DNA of 64,000 nt from Talinum fruticosum (GCA_021018815.1 JAITYX010000130.1:310001-374000); one strand, 5' to 3'. Shown: positions 43,659-55,990, counted from the stretch's first letter. The notes: generated by a model not told the origin, from the letters alone. Numbers and translations: made by a program.

Positions 43659-45699
43659 TAACCTTTCGCCTTTTTCCCAAACTGCCCGGCGACAGAAAAG
43701 GAAAAAGAAATAACAAAAAGCAAAAGTTTTAATATCTCAGACATTTCCTCATCATTGTCTTCTTCTGTCTCATGAGGGTAGATTAGGATTTTGACATCAA
43801 TATTTAATTGGACGTTGTCACTTGTAGAGATTTTCATTTGATTAATTTGTTATATAAGTAGTGGGGTTTTTGTTTCTTTCGTCTAATTTATTCTTGCAAA
43901 TTGCTTTTTTCTTTAGAATTTTTAAGGAAATATGTCCATCATCACGCTTGCGAAAATATACTAAAAAAATAATTTTATTTACGTGAGTAATGATTTAAAT
44001 TTTTTAAGAAGTTTGATTTTTAAAATTGATTTTAACGCAAATAAATTTCAATTATGAACTAATTTGGATTTTATAGAGTTTCTATGTTGTAAGATAATAA
44101 ATATTTAATAAAAATTCATGACGTAAAGGAAAGTGCAAAATAGGAACACAGATTTTTTAGGCTACGTACATATATATTAATGACTTGTAATATTATGACT
44201 AATAAGTATTAATTCACAAGAAAATGAAATTCCCAAAAAAAAAAAAAATTTCCTAGGCTAGCAGTGCTGACCTTTAGCTGAAATATGAAGTGGGAAATAG
44301 AGAGGATGGAGTATGTGGTGTATTTAGGCGATACATAGGCAAGGACACATGTATGGAAGCAGATCTTCGAGAATGATCTTGGTTACCCAATTTAAATGCA
44401 ATGCCAACTAATGTACAGCAAAATAATCAATTTATGGCTTGTGAAACTATGAATAGGACTACCAGTAAATTAATAATGGACAAGAATGAATTCTGCTTTT
44501 TATGGTGAAATTAAAAACGATTTTTGGATGATTTTCAGATGGTTTATAATTTGGAGATTTGGTTTGATTTAGTTTGGCCCATCATCTCGCCTGAAGGCCG
44601 TGTTTGGTGATTGAAATTAAAGTGGGGTTGTTGTCTTTCAATAATTGCATTGATAAACAACTTACGTGACTTGGTTATGTTAGTTTGCTTTCAAATAGAG
44701 TATACATGGGTCTATTCTCTAGACTAGTTTTTTTTTTTTTTTTTCTGTTTTTATCATAAGCAATCAATCATAATGTAATTACGGTCAAATGAAATAAACA
44801 AGATAATTCTAGATTGAGGCTTTATAAAATCTTAAATATTAAGGAAAGCAAATCATTTTTGTAGTTGTCTATGATGCTTTGTACGTTAATTCATTGTACT
44901 ACATAATGGCTTCATCTAATGACATTCGAAAAGAAAAGGAAATCATAACATACATTGCTCTTGTAAATTTAAACCATGATTGTATATGGCGAAGAAACCT
45001 TCTATCCTAATTTATTGATTCATTGTACAAATTTAGGGCTGATAGTATCTTAATTGTGTCAACGTAATTTTATCCGAAGTTAATCCGAACTAAAGATAAC
45101 CTAAACCTAGTTGAAATGAAATATCTTTAAATCCTGAATATGATCATATTTAAATTTGATCTAACCCGTTCATAAATCAAACGATCCATTTACTATGTTT
45201 AGTTTTTATTCAATTGCTATTGGGTTGGATCTTTTTATGTTGGCAGGTTTCGAAGCAGGGTAAATTTTTATATGTTTGCAATCAATAGTTTTAATTAGTC
45301 AGCTTATTTCTGAAAGTAGAATAATGCAAGTAGCTAGTATTAGTTAGAAAATTACCAAATTGAATTTTTCACACCAGGTAATTTGTAATTGCCTATATTC
45401 GATCTTAAAGTTACTGTTTATTTTTAAAAATAAATAATGGGTTATCTACTTTGTATATGTTAACATTTTCTTTTTGGAACATTGGATAACAATCTCAACG
45501 TACGTCGGAAAATTTGCATTATAATAATAAGAAACTGTTTTTTATGTAGATAACAAAAACATACTTTAAAATTAGTAATCACGTAGCCAATTATGTACTG
45601 GGCGTATTTATCGTCTTCATACAATATCCAATTTTAAACCAAACTTTTCCTGCCTTATAACAACTTATCCAACTATTTTTAATGATTATTTTAGTCATC
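43659..45699. other. 3' flank of the ATL23-like gene and AT-rich spacer
   Basis: No further gene was found. A TTGTTATATAAG and T-rich region around 43845-43920 probably includes the 3' end of the transcript. Later parts are plain AT-rich DNA with T and A homopolymers (44236-44248, 44728-44742). Confidence 0.5.
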
Positions 45700-46065
45700 T
45701 AACTATCCACTTTAAGGAAAAATATATCCACTATGAGTAACTATTTTTGATGGGCATTTTTTGGGTAAGGCCAGGTAATTAGGCTCACAGGGGTAACTAT
45801 TTTTGGTAGGCTCTCAGGGTAAATAAATCCACTATGGGTAACTATGGGTAAGGAAAAATGTTTGGTAACAACGATTATTGGTAGATTTCTTTAAAACAAA
45901 TGTTTTAACTACAATTTTTTTAAGAATCCAAAGTGAAAATTTGGTAACTACGATTTTCGGTGGATTTTTTTGGTAGGCTCTCAGGGGAAAATATATCCAC
46001 TATGGGTAACTATGGGTAAGGAAAAACATATCCACTTTAAGGAAAAATATATCCACTATAGCATC
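45700..46065 (+). repeat. Irregular tandem repeat
   Basis: Units built on ATATCCACTATGGGTAACTA, TGGGTAAGGAAAAA and TTTTTGGTAGGCTCTCAGGG recur at least three times in shuffled order, with two copies of a GGTAACxACGATTxT-type stretch. The layout suggests repeated slippage or a degraded higher-order repeat. Non-coding. Confidence 0.8.
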
Positions 46066-46770
46066 GCCTATTAGTCTTAATTTTGATGATTATGTGTCCC
46101 TCGAGCTACTTACTTTGATCTCTACTTCCCCTATTTATTCACCATCTTCCCCTTTCCCCAAGTACCATTTTTTGAGCCCATTACCTGTTTGATTTTTTAT
46201 TTTGATTTGGATATAGGCCATGTGGGTAACTCATTTGACATGTTTGAGTATGATATGGTCGACAACATTGTGTCCCTAGGTATATTTAAAGGTTACACCC
46301 CCTCCTTTGACCCTTTCCATGCATAGCAGAGGACATGCCTAGAAAAATCATGTGGACTTGCTTCTTTAATCACTTTTTTCTTTTTTGAAGACTTCGATAA
46401 GTTTAAGAGGATACTGAATATCACCGACATAGTTTTTGTTGTGTTCTCTTACTTACATTCATATGAGTTTTGTGCGCAAATGTTTGATAAACTACTTAGA
46501 GCTCCGAAGGTGTATGAGTTAGAACTTAATAGTGAGATGAGGAGGGACTGATGCTCCTTACACCTTCCTAGTACAGTTTAGGAGGCATTAGTTTATTATA
46601 TTCGTTCCCTCTCTTTCTCTTTTTCTTCTATTTTTTTTTATTCTTTTCTTCTTCTTTCTTTATATATATTTTCTTTTTTTAGATGTTGATATTTAGAATT
46701 GTGCTTTTGTGGGGTGATCACTTTGAGGATAAATTTTGGATGTTATTGAGTCATGATGACCATGATCACC

Positions 46771-46806
<36 letters not shown>

Positions 46807-48450
46807 TATTTTGTTTTTATTTTTGTCTCTGGTGGTAGTGTTTTTGTATATAATTGAGTCTCTTTTGTTGATGTGGATGCTCCTTGGCTCCCAATGAGGA
46901 TATTGTGAGATATAGGTGTGAGGGAGGAAAAATTATGCTTCAATATTTTGAAAAAAAAAGAGGAAAAATTTTAGAAAAATAGCAAAAAGATTTTTTAAAA
47001 GTTATTTTTAGGAGTTTGTGGCATTTTGATTACCTTTGACCCCTTGTTACTTGGCTATTAGTTTGTATATATGTATGATGTATATAATAGACTTTTATCG
47101 AAAATGTGTTATTCTATGTCTCATTTGACTCCCGACATTCAATTATTGAACGAGTTGTTTGACTTTGTTAGAGGAACCTGTGAGATTTTGAGCCTTATAG
47201 ACTAATTTATCAATTTTAGTATCATATTTCATTTCATGTGTGACTCTCCCTTGGTGCATTTCCTCTAGAACTTGTTTTGTTTATCTTTGAGACGACATTT
47301 AGCATTACGCATTATGTAAACTGATAAAGCTATTTATTTGTTTTCAAACTACATAGGCAAAAAAGCCACCCTACTATTTATATCCTTTTTGCTAGCTCTT
47401 TGAGCTTTAACCTATGTTACACATACATCCATTTCACCCTTGGCCTATATACATTTTTTGTACCTAAGTCGGGTCTAGTGGATCAACACTTCTTGAGTTG
47501 GGTAGTTTTAAGTTGTATGATGAAGATGTTCTATTTGGTTTGTAGTTTGAAAGTGGGATATGTGTTTAAAAAAATTTGATGAATACCTTTTATGAGACCC
47601 TTTGGAATTGAGTACAAAAAGTGAAAAAAAGAATAAATGATTGGCATGAGGAAAATTCAAAAAATTATGCTCATTCCTTAGGTTCTCTCGAGTTTGTTTA
47701 TGCTTAAAAAGGTAGATGGGAGAGAAGTTTTTAGTCATATTTAAAAATGCTTTTTTTTTGCTCCTTAGTCATTAGGCCTTGCCTATTTAGTTTCATATTT
47801 CCTAAACTTATTCCATTTTCTTACCCATAAGCCTTAGCCCTGTTATAACCTTTGAAACTCCTCTTGATTGTATTTTGCATGTTTGCCTACATATTGATGG
47901 AGAATTGAGAGTATAACCAAGTCTATGGTAGGTTGCACTATTGGAATGAGTTTTGAGTGAATCCCTATTATATTCTCTAAACACATAAGTGAGAGTGATC
48001 CACTCTACCCTAATGTGAGGTTCTAACATGTCTAACTTGCTCACTATTTACTATTTTGGGTGAAAAATTGGTAAATGGATGTCATCAATGGAGGATCAAG
48101 TGTCTTGATCTATACATTGTCTTTATATGCATCTTAATATCTAACATATGATGGTGATATGGTTGATAAGAATGTGTATAATCCCTTCCTACTTTGGATA
48201 TATTATAAAAATTTTAAAAAATTAAAAAAAATTTTTATTTCCTTTTTCTCTTATGTTTTTCTTTTTCAATATTTTGTGAGTGTATCTTCTACAAACCCTC
48301 ACGAGACCTCACTTGTCCACTTGGATTACCAAAGGGTTTAAACGGCTTGTAGCACATGCTAAGTGCAATTGTGATTTCTGCGAAAGTGAGTTAGGTTTTA
48401 TTTATTTTTGTTTTGTTTGAGGATGGGCAAAACTTAGGTGTGGGAGTATT
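46066..48450 (+). other. Non-coding retroelement-like region
   Basis: No protein domain was recognised. A T-rich pyrimidine stretch (46600-46680), an A-rich patch (46948-47000), the motif GAGGATGGGCAAAACTTAGG and the tract AGGTGTGGGAG at 48436-48446 are typical of the 3' non-coding part of plant LTR retroelements ahead of a 3' LTR. Either this is the tail of an older element whose LTR begins at 48451, or the resemblance is accidental. Confidence 0.4.
46773..46803. repeat. (TA)n microsatellite
   Basis: About 15 uninterrupted TA units. Confidence 0.95.
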
Positions 48451-50602
48451 TGTTCGGTCCAAATATTACATCATTTATACCCACATTTACTTAGTTTTGG
48501 CTCACAAAATAATATAATTTTAGGATTGCTTTACTTACTTCTATAGGTAGTAAATCAAAGTGAGCCAAGAGCAAAAAGTTTGAGCCAAAAAGGAAGTAAA
48601 GTGAGGATGATAATGGTGTGCACAGGTACCCATGCAGGGTTGCACAAGCTGTGCGAACAGACAGAAGGTGGAAGAAATCAAAGCAAAGGTACATAGCCAT
48701 CCGAGCAAGGATCGCATGGCCGTGCAAGGTTGTGCACAACCGTGCGTCTTAGATTGCGCGTTTTCGCTTGATTTTTGCGGTTATAAATATAAAATTTTAA
48801 CTACGAAACTAGGGGTTGGGTTTTAGGGATTTTAAGGGACATCGTAGGGTTCTTGCTTAGACAAAATAGATTTGAATAGAGAGTTTGTACAAGATTTTTG
48901 ATTCAAGCCTTCAATTTCAATTCAAGCATAAGTTTTCTCTTTCTTTGTTCCTATTTACTTCAAGTTTATTATTTTGATTCTTCAATTCAGTTTAAAGATT
49001 TAATTTTTATTAGTTTAGATGTTAATTAAAATTAGATTGGGTTGTTTTCATGTTTAAGTTTAATTAACTAGTTTATGTTCTTGTTCAAGTCGGTTTGTGT
49101 TAGTTTATTCTTTAGTGTAGTTTTTATATTTATTTCATACTTTATGTTAATTAGTTGTTAAAGTTGGTTGCTTTGGTTGTGATTAGCCTCTCTAATAGCT
49201 AATGATCTCTTTTAGGCCTTAATTCACCTAGTTTATGCTTATTATTTAGGATTGTTTCTCCTACCCACCACGTGTTTGATGAAATGTCTAAAATGGATTT
49301 TCATCTTGATTTTTGGATGATTGGTCTATCAATTAAAAGTGGAGCTAATTTGCTAGCGTAGGTTTAGAGAATAGTCGAGTCAAACCTTGCCCGATGCCAC
49401 GCATCGGGCTATGCTACATGTTAAACGCCACGTTTCATCTTCGACGTCCAACCGGGACATGGAGCTTAAATTGTCCATACGAAGTCGCATTGACCGGCGT
49501 CGAGTGTCATGGAAAACATCACCAAAACGCTGCATTTTTCTCCAAGCGTTCAAGCGAGACATGGAGCTCAACTTCATAAAACGACACCGTTCTTGACCGG
49601 CGCTGCGTTTCGAGCAAGTCTTCGCCCAAACACCGTGTTTTGCTCCGAAACACGCTGCAACACTGGAAGGATGGTTCGACCGTACGATGTCGTTTCTTGA
49701 CCAGTCGCTGCGTATCTCGGCGTTGTCTCCGGGATCCCGGTTCACGGAAGATTTGGTCCATTTTTTCTGATTTTTTCCGGCCAGTTCATCGCTTAATTTG
49801 GATGGTCGTTTTAGTCGCTCGGTTTATTTGTGACCTAATCCTCTACGATAGATAGAGATCTTAAGCTTTCATTTTGAAAATGGCCATTTCCTATGCCAAA
49901 TGCTTGCTAAATTCTGCTGAAATCGACTAAGAGCTATTGATTGCCTTACGTATTATGATCTCTTGGTTTTCTTTTAGCTAATCCTCACACCAATACCGAC
50001 ATTCGATCCCTAAGCCTTCATCATTCGTATACATTATTTCAACTTCACCAAAATTCACAAAAAGCCACTTTCGGTTTACCACCATCACGCTTCCGGACAC
50101 GGTTCGAGACGCAGATCGATAAGTGGGACAACTCGAGGATGCCAAATCCGCTTTCAATTCTTATGGTTTATTTAATTTATGTTATTTATTGCTTTGTCGG
50201 TATTGTGGAGAAAAGATGTAATCAATTTTAATTCCTCCCCGCCTGCTGTAATATTTTTATTTCTTTCACTTTCCTTTTCTCTTTTCTTTATCGGTTTCAT
50301 TTACCGCTTTCGTATATGCTTTTATCGCTTTCCTAAGCATGCTTTGATTGATTTAATTTTGCATTTAATATGTTGTGTGCTTTCTTGAAACACATTTGCT
50401 AAACTCACTTCTCAAATTAGTAAAGGCTGCATGCATTGCTCGGCGAACGAAATGGCTTATACCTATATTTCGTACCTTTGCCCCGAATCTATATTCTCGG
50501 TTATAGACAAATGGAGTAAAGTTTTAAACCTGTTTCAGCTTAGTCTTTTCCATACTAAGATTGAAATAGTCTTTATTTATTTTTGTTAGTTTTTATTCCC
50601 CA
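48451..50602 (+). repeat. Candidate long LTR of an Ogre-like retroelement
   Basis: Starts TGTTCGGTCCAAATATTACA after a purine-rich tract and could end ATTCCCCA shortly before a primer-binding site at 50611, giving about 2.15 kb. It contains a GTGCACAACCGTGCG region, a TTATAAATATAAAA TATA box (48781-48794), a GGGTTTTAGGG leader-like stretch and a long non-coding T-rich part. A second copy would be needed to prove it; none lies in the window. The GC-richer 49380-49760 portion has repeated CGxGACATGGAGCT motifs. Confidence 0.45.
48781..48795 (+). promoter_or_regulatory. TATA box in the candidate LTR
   Basis: TTATAAATATAAAAT, followed about 40 bases on by GGGTTTTAGGGATTTT. The same arrangement occurs in reverse orientation near 40600-40640. 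Confidence 0.5.
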
Positions 50603-50610
50603 AAATTGAT

Positions 50611-50627
50611 TGGCGACTCTATTTTCC
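50611..50627 (+). promoter_or_regulatory. Candidate primer-binding site
   Basis: TGGCGACTCTATTTTCC begins with TGGCGACTC, the type of primer site described for Ogre-like elements (tRNA-Arg). It fits the Ogre-type proteins downstream. The 3' half is not a full match to what I would expect, so confidence is moderate. Confidence 0.5.
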
Positions 50628-50713
50628 TTTTTATTTCTCTTTAATTTGCTCCTCGGCATTTCGAATAAAAACAGTGAAAAAAGAATATTTTTTTAATTTC
50701 TAATAGTTTAAGC

Positions 50714-51096
50714 TAGAGCTGGTAAATAGGTCAGGTCGGATCGGGTTCGTGTTCGTGTCAAATATCAACGGGTTGAAACCCCTCGACTCGAACCCGACTC
50801 GTTTAATAAAAGAGTTGAGAATTCCCAACCTGAACTCGATATGTTTAATAAATGGGTTGAACTTATTTAACCTTTTTACCCATTTAACATGCTTGGACGG
50901 ATTGAAATTAGTGCCGAGGAGGTGGCGCACGAGATGCGGTTCCACCGAGATGAGCAAGGGCCATAGAGGTAGAGGAGAGAGAGTGAGAGAAGAGTAGTCG
51001 TTACGGAAATAGATGCGGTAGTGAGAGAGAGTGAGATGAGAGATGCGACAGTGAGAGCAAGTGAGAGAGAGCGAGATAAGAGAGAGAGAGAGATGT

Positions 51097-51137
<41 letters not shown>

Positions 51138-51578
51138 TGGAGCAGGGCAGCCGTGGAGGAGGAAAGAGAGACTCCACTGCAGCAAAAGGGAGGGGATGCG
51201 ACCTATGGTTTTTTAGTTTTAGAGAAGTTATAATTTATATACTAAGCCAATTAAGCAACTACAATACAAGACCCAAAATGACAAAAAGGATGAAACTTAC
51301 CGCTTTTTTATAAAATTTTAATAGAATCCAAACCTTATTATCTACGAGGTTAAACGGGTTTACAAGTATTGGGTCAACTTGTAAACCCGTTTAATTAAAC
51401 AAGTTAAATAGGTTATTTTCGTGTCGAAAATCTAGACCTGAACCTAACCCATATAATTAAACAGTTTAATTGTGTCAACCCAATTAATTAAATGAGTTCA
51501 AAATCTCTACCCAAACCCGCTTATTTTCGTGTGGGATTTGTGTCGATAATCGTGTCGGGTCGACTTTTCCCAACTCTA
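50714..51578. mobile_element. Non-autonomous hAT element, 865 bp, with target duplication GTTTAAGC
   Basis: Left tip TAGAGCTGGTAAATAGG, right tip TTTTCCCAACTCTA, flanked by a perfect 8-bp duplication GTTTAAGC (50706-50713 and 51579-51586). The same TAGAGCTGG tip occurs in the 19667-20148 element. The interior holds a (GA)n tract (51101-51130) and GAGAGAGTGAGA purine-rich sequence, which on the minus strand resembles a CT-rich transposase leader. A 161-codon minus-strand frame (50700-51185) is a by-product of that tract. Confidence 0.93.
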
Positions 51579-52369
51579 GTTTAAGCCATGGACGGAGACT
51601 CATCACCTCACTTACGGCCCATGGCCGGCGTAAGACCAAAAGCTTTGCGAAAGAAATGAATTTATTATGTTTTGTTATTTTCTTAAGTTGTGAAATAATA
51701 TTCCAAGGCTTCTAAAAATAATTTCTAAAATAAATGATTTATAAAATCGCCAATCCCCTTTACTTAATCTATTTAAAATCGAAATCCTAATAAGAGCTAT
51801 ATCCCCATTCTAAAAAATATCACTATTACAGGAACCACTTTTAACTAAGGTTAGACGACCTTTAACTACGGTTATCAGCCATCGTTGTAGGTAGGCATCT
51901 TTTACTATGGTTCAAAACCATAGTAAAAGAATACCTATGACGATGATTCTCACCTATAACGACGGTTCTTTCAAGAAAATCGTCACCATGACCATTCTTC
52001 AAGAGAACCGTCGTCATAGGTATGAATTTTTTTATAAAAATAGACCACTTTTAGATTTGAAAATTTGGGATTTAAAACTAAAAGCTAAAATGGAGAGCAA
52101 AAAAAAAAAAAAAAAAAAAACGAATGAACAAAACCAAGTCAAATCTAAATACGAGATCAAATTGTTGGAGGGTGAATTTTGACAAATTTCCTAGAGCCTT
52201 AAAGATTACAGGGCAAGAACGAAATCAGTCATTAGCCCATCCATTGTAAACCAACCAGATTGCTTTAGTTAATGAATACATTATAATCCAATTAATTAAT
52301 CACCTCAAATGAAACAACCTTGCAAGCTTGTATTCTTTGCTTGTAGCGTGGAAAGACTCGGAATCCGAG

Positions 52370-52497
52370 GATCCAAGAGACTTCAACTCTTCAATTACAC
52401 ATCTAACGACAAAGATCCAAGAGACTTCAACTCTTCAATTACACATCTAACAACAAAGATCCAAGAGACTTCAACTCTTTAATTACACATCTAACAA
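52370..52497 (+). repeat. 44-bp tandem repeat, three units
   Basis: Units starting GATCCAAGAGACTTCAACTC at 52370, 52414 and 52458, with only one or two base changes between them. Non-coding and recent by its low divergence. Confidence 0.95.
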
Positions 52498-52679
52498 TGA
52501 ACCATGGAAGCAAAATTAGAACAAATTACGGAGAAAGAATAAGTTAAAACCTAGAAACCTAAAAGAACCCGACAAAATCACAACAAAAGGCAAAATCATA
52601 ACATCTAATAATGAACCATAGAAGCATAATTAATTTGCCTCTTAAATCTCATTTTCTAAGAGAGAGAGAGAGAGAGGAT

Positions 52680-52830
52680 TACGAACCATGAACGTTGCCG
52701 GATTCAAAAGAAGAGAGGTGTCGACGACGTTTGCAAGGTAGAATTTGGAGGCCTTCAGGGCAAATAAGGCGTCCTACTCCTCCTCCCAGCGGCGGCGGTG
52801 GATCTTGGGCACGGACAATGGATCTTGGGC
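52680..52830 (-). repeat. Duplicated leader-like block, copy 1
   Basis: The sequence around GAACCATGAACGTTGCCGGA, TTTGGAGGCCTTCAGGGC and CTCCTCCCAGCGGCGGCGGT recurs at 53100-53240 in diverged form. Read on the minus strand it looks like a promoter-proximal exon. Compare the similar duplication in the CACTA element at 1457-7565. Confidence 0.65.
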
Positions 52831-53027
52831 TTTAGGTAGGGCTTGCCATTTCTCCTCCATTGCCGTGGAACCGCAATTGAGGCGACGACAAAGAAGGAGG
52901 CGAAACCCTTGGAGAATTCGCATTGTTTGATGGAAGATGAAAATGGGAGTAATTTTAGGACGAGGACTACAGGAAGGAGGGCATCGGAGAGTGGCGAGCG
53001 TCATCAAAAATAGTTGTTGCTGCAGAG

Positions 53028-53081
<54 letters not shown>
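53028..53081. repeat. (GA)n microsatellite
   Basis: About 26 GA units between the two copies of the duplicated block. Confidence 0.95.
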
Positions 53082-53088
<7 letters not shown>

Positions 53089-53099
53089 GATTACATTAA

Positions 53100-53245
53100 C
53101 CCACCTAGAAGAACCAATCGTCGTCGGATTCTCGAAGAAGAGAGAGAGGTGTTGGTTGCATTTGGAGGGTTTCAGCTAGGGCTTGGCAGCGCAAGGCGAC
53201 CTGGTCCTCCTCCCAGCAGTGACGGCGGATCTTGTGCACGAATGG
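53100..53245 (-). repeat. Duplicated leader-like block, copy 2
   Basis: Partner of 52680-52830: GAACCAATCGTCGTCGGATT, TTTGGAGGGTTTCAGCTAGG and CTCCTCCCAGCAGTGACGGC. Both copies are followed by a CGGATCTT/TGGATCTTG-type motif. Confidence 0.65.
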
Positions 53246-53449
53246 CGATGCGTAGAGGACGGAGGAAGAGAGAGAGCACCAAGGTTTAGTGCTTGAGAGG
53301 CGAGAGAGAGAAACTCTGCAAGGATAGGAGTATGAGCAATTCAAGGAGGAGAAGGAGAGAGAGGGAGGAGAGGAGAAGGAGAGAGAGGGAGGAGAGGAAA
53401 GGTGAGACTTGAAAATTTGAATGATGAATTTTCATAATGTGTTTTGCAT

Positions 53450-54860
53450 TAGGCATCTTGCATTTAGGTAGCCTTGAACATAATTGCTTTTAATTTCAAC
53501 CTTTTAGCTTTACCCTTAAGAACAATTTTGGAAGAGGTTCGAACTGTTAACTTAGACGAGCCCAACTAGGCTTGATTGTCGGGGAGGTGGTACCTCTTCC
53601 TTCATAGCACACTCTCTTTGGTTCACCAAGAGGTACCGATGATTCATGCTTTTTCCTATCGTTCACCCTATGGAAGAGTAAATGCTTGGACTATGAGACA
53701 CGATGTATCTTACCTAGTTTTATCCCTTTTTTGACCATATATCCTTGGTTGTCTAGGCGACACCTTTTCTCTTCATTTGCATGCTTGGATGAATGTGGTT
53801 GTTTTTAGTATTTAATCTTCTACTTATGAGCCTTTAGGTTAGGTTAGAAGTGCTGAATAACCCTTGCATGGGTGCGAATAAAATACAATAATTAATTTCC
53901 TCGAGTCGGTAGTAAAAAATTGCCTCTTTTTAGGTCGGTTGGTCTATTAATTGCATTGCTGAGTCACCTTAAAAATTCATCTCAGTCTAGGTTTTAGGTA
54001 GCCACCGGTCATCGGGATTAGCCGGCGTTAGCCATTGCCGATTAGTCCAGGAGAGTCCTGCCTTGGACCTTCCTCTCTCTTTAGTTATTGTGTCTGTTTT
54101 TTAGAGTTTTGACTTTTTAGCATTTTTGCACTTCAATCTTACATTTCATTTTTCATTTAGTCAAAAATAAATTCATCTCAAATTAGGTGAATCCAACTAT
54201 GGATTTCTTTTTGCATCTAACCCAAAATAAATTCATCTTAAATTAGGTGAGTCCAATTATGCATTTCCTTTTGCATCTAGCCCGGAGTAAATTCATCTCA
54301 AATTAGGTGAGTCCAATTTTACATTTTATTTTTCATTTAGAAAAAATAAAATTAATCTCAAATTAGGTAAGTCCATTCATGCATTCAAATTTTGCATTTA
54401 GCCAAAATAAAATCATCTCCAATAACATGCATCCATTTGTGCATTAGCCAAACTATAAATCATCCCAAACTAAGTCATTAGCATCATCACATTTCATTTC
54501 AATTGTTTGCAATTGTTGTGTTCATCCAAATAAAAAACATTCTTTCTTAGTTCATTCAGGTCTTGCATTTGAGTCCCTTCCTCCCAAAAGTTGGTATTCT
54601 TTCACATGGTTCTAAGCATTATCCTATGGGCTGCAGAATAAGGAAGTCTACTGCCATTGGGTTTCGTTAGAATCCGAGCTCCAAAAGGTTAGAACGCCTC
54701 AACAAGGAGTCCGGTACCTCTTCCTTTTGCTCTACACCTCGGTCTATGCTAGTGCGACCCACCTCGGTGCATACAACATCGGTTCGAGTCAATTTTCCGT
54801 CGTAGGATAGTGCCCAAAAATAATTCCCCTCCAATGGATGGAGCACCATAACAAACTCCT
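53450..54860 (+). other. Ogre-like 5' untranslated region
   Basis: No protein domain recognised. Ogre elements usually carry an extra ORF ahead of gag; if one was here it is too decayed to see. The part from 54130 contains a tandem repeat listed separately. Confidence 0.45.
54130..54480 (+). repeat. Tandem repeat of about 60 bp
   Basis: About five units share AATAAATTCATCTCAAATTA, GGTGAGTCCA, then TTTTGCATCTAG/TTTTCATTTAG. Divergence between units is moderate. Confidence 0.88.
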
Positions 54861-54893
54861 ATCATCACCTTACTCAATGAATCCTCAGCCAAG

Positions 54894-55990
54894 ATGGAAG
54901 CCCAAATTGAGGCTCGGGATAAGAAGATAGAATCTATATCGGACACTCTTAAAGCCATCCTAAAGACTCTTGAGGATAATAAGAAAGACGATGAGGAAGA
55001 AATAGGACGAGGAGGCCCTCCACCCGATCCTTCTCCCGAAACCGAGTCCTAAACGTAAGCCTAAGTCTAATCCACACATAGATCGGATAGAACAAATGTT
55101 AAGGGAGTCTTTGATATTCAAGAGTCACAACTTTGATATTATGGGATTCACTTTAACCCCCAAAGGGAAGTTACCTCCCAAGTTTACCATACCGGACATC
55201 AAGTTTGTTTTGTGGTTATGAAAATCCCCATAATCATGTTCGCAACTTGTTAGGAGCAATGACTCTTAAAAATGTGCTCGAAGACACTTACCACATCATA
55301 TTCCCATAGACCTTCGACATTAATGTAATGGAGTGGTACATCACAGTTGACCCACACAAGGTCACCAATTGGAATAATTTGTGTAAGGAGTTCCTATAGT
55401 AGTGCTCATATAACATTGATTTGCCTGTCATTCTTGGAGACTTGGACAAGGTAAGAAAGAGAGCTTTACAAACTTTCTCGCCGGATGGAGCGCAAAGGTT
55501 TCCCACATGGTGGACCGACCTTCCGAGAAGGACCAAGTAAGGATAATTATGAAGAACCTTTAGCCTCGCTTATAACTAGCACCTCAAGTTCTTACCATTC
55601 ATGAGTTTTACAACTCTTAGAGATGCGAGTCATGCTAATAGAAGAAGAATTGTCTACCACGACTACAAAAGCCGTGGCGAGGATATAGAGATAACTATCA
55701 ATCCAAGGATAAGAAGGCCTCTAATCAAGGCAATACTAGTAGGGGTGCATATATTAATGTCCTTAATATGTATAATGACTACACTCCTATAGATACTATA
55801 TATGCCCAAGCCCTCGACCGTCTCGTTGTATAAAGGGAAGATTGAACTACCACTTGTAAGAGCAGAATTAGAAATTGCAAAACAAGTAGAAAAATTGGGA
55901 CGTAGGAAAATTCTATAAGTACCATCGTGCACAAGGACACGACACGAGCAATGTTGGACATTCAAGAATAAGTTGGAGAGCATGTTCCGC
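54894..55990 (+). pseudogene. Ogre-like gag
   Basis: ATG 54894 opens a helical, charged segment (MEAQIEARDKKIESISDTLK). The gag core follows over several frames: KLPPKFTIPDIKF, HNHVRNLLGAMT, MEWYITVDPHKVTNWNNLCK, YNIDLPVILGDL and KRALQTFSPDGAQRFPTWW. This is the order of the retrotransposon gag family (PF03732): P-x-F entry strand, WY motif, W-x-x-L helix, then the QRF-W segment. At least four in-frame stops (for example about 55049, 55220, 55312, 55397) make it inactive. Confidence 0.8.

Larger units (their letters stand above)
51821..53440. mobile_element. Partial CACTA element with terminal hairpins (left end only)
   Basis: CACTATTACAGGAACC at 51821 is a typical CACTA tip. It is followed by subterminal hairpins: TTTACTATGGTT/AACCATAGTAAA with a 3-base loop (51899-51929), and ACGACGGTTCT paired with AGAACCGTCGT (51959-52014). 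Further in are tandem repeats and a duplicated GC-rich leader-like block. No right-hand tip ending in TAGTG was found, so the right boundary given is only where the GA-rich leader block ends. No transposase could be read. Confidence 0.6.

Noticed and set aside
50700..51185. 161-codon minus-strand frame rich in Leu/Ser
   Set aside because: It arises from a (GA)n and GAGAGTGAGA tract inside a MITE whose ends are fixed by a target duplication. No domain is visible.
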